Below are positions 5,478-5,750 of a stretch of DNA of 5,750 nucleotides, piece by piece (the first letter of the stretch is position 1; each line of letters opens with the position of its first letter). The notes beneath the pieces were generated by a model that was not told where the DNA came from, made no database searches, and saw nothing but the letters and a program-made list of their open reading frames with translations. Origin of the DNA: Proteobacteria bacterium UBA6522 (GTDB lineage: Bacteria; Pseudomonadota; Gammaproteobacteria; Steroidobacterales; Rariloculaceae); assembly GCA_002434915.1 (NCBI GenBank), contig DJLG01000163.1:3994-9743 (forward strand). The letters are read 5' to 3'. The position numbers and the translations under genes are program-made.

Positions 5478-5750
5478 TGTACTTGATTTGGCTCGCCCAG
5501 AACTGCGATCTATTATTCCTTATACCCCAGGAGTATATGAGCCAGGCCTTATTCGCATGAATGCTAATGAATCCCCATATAGATCATCAGGCGATGACAC
5601 AAAAAGAGGTCTTAATAGGTACCCACCACCGCGACCATATGCTCTGCGTGCATGTCTTGCCTCTCACTATAATATTCATGAAGAGGAGATGTTGATTACT
5701 CGTGGAAGCAGCGAAGCCATTGATGTATTAATCAGGGCTTTTTGCACAGC
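5467..5750 (+). CDS. hisC: Histidinol-phosphate aminotransferase HisC, N-terminal part, cut by window edge
   Basis: PLP-dependent class I/II aminotransferase converting imidazole acetol phosphate and glutamate to histidinol phosphate and 2-oxoglutarate. The frame begins METDVLDLARPELRSIIPYT and runs open for 94 codons to the window edge. HisC landmarks are YTPGVYEPG (19-27, the family's Y-x-PG), MNANESPY (31-38, matching LNxNENP), LNRYPPPRP (49-57), and TRGSSEAIDVLIRAFC near the edge (compare RGADEGIELLIRAFC of E. coli HisC), the start of the PLP-phosphate-binding region. The PLP lysine lies beyond the window; the full protein would be about 350-370 aa. It overlaps the hisD end by 11 nt in a different frame and has a strong SD, consistent with one hisGDC transcript. 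Identification is secure despite truncation. Confidence 0.95.
   Translation, partial: METDVLDLARPELRSIIPYTPGVYEPGLIRMNANESPYRSSGDDTKRGLNRYPPPRPYALRACLASHYNIHEEEMLITRGSSEAIDVLIRAFCT

Overview
The window looks like chromosome from a gammaproteobacterium of low-to-moderate GC (roughly 40% by eye). Two lines of evidence point there: a System I cytochrome c maturation cluster in the order ccmA-B-C-D-E, and a his operon with long-form HisG (300 aa) followed by hisD and hisC. The genus cannot be named from what is visible. Coding density is high, codon use looks even, and there is no mobile element, CRISPR array, tRNA, rRNA or pseudogene that I can support.

Left half (1-2683, minus strand): a compact ccmABCDE operon read right to left, with the ccmE 3' end beyond the left edge. 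CcmA and CcmB, with CcmC and CcmD, form the ABC-type machinery that loads heme onto CcmE and releases holo-CcmE. CcmE carries the heme on a conserved histidine, seen here as H123 in HDENY. The later genes (ccmF and so on) would lie off the left edge. Junctions are tight: ccmA/ccmB abut, ccmC/ccmD and ccmD/ccmE share ATGA overlaps, and only ccmB-ccmC has a 19-nt gap.

Centre (2684-2903): an AT-rich divergent intergenic region. Next to the rightward genes it holds the most interesting non-coding signal in the window. Two 18-bp inverted repeats built like TrpR operators (CTA-N6-TAG cores) sit among four CTA half-sites at 2856, 2872, 2880 and 2896, all spaced in multiples of 8 bp. That is the centre-to-centre spacing known for tandem TrpR dimers. 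A perfect 12-bp palindrome lies just upstream.

Right half (2904-5750, plus strand): a small TrpR-superfamily (YerC/YecD-like) regulator, then hisG (ATP phosphoribosyltransferase), hisD (histidinol dehydrogenase) and the start of hisC (histidinol-phosphate aminotransferase). Gaps are 25 nt and 5 nt, and hisD/hisC overlap by 11 nt. No histidine-rich leader peptide or attenuator is visible. The layout therefore suggests that the TrpR-like protein represses its own promoter and the his operon by binding the array in front of it. That is inference; the genes themselves are well recognised and ordinary.
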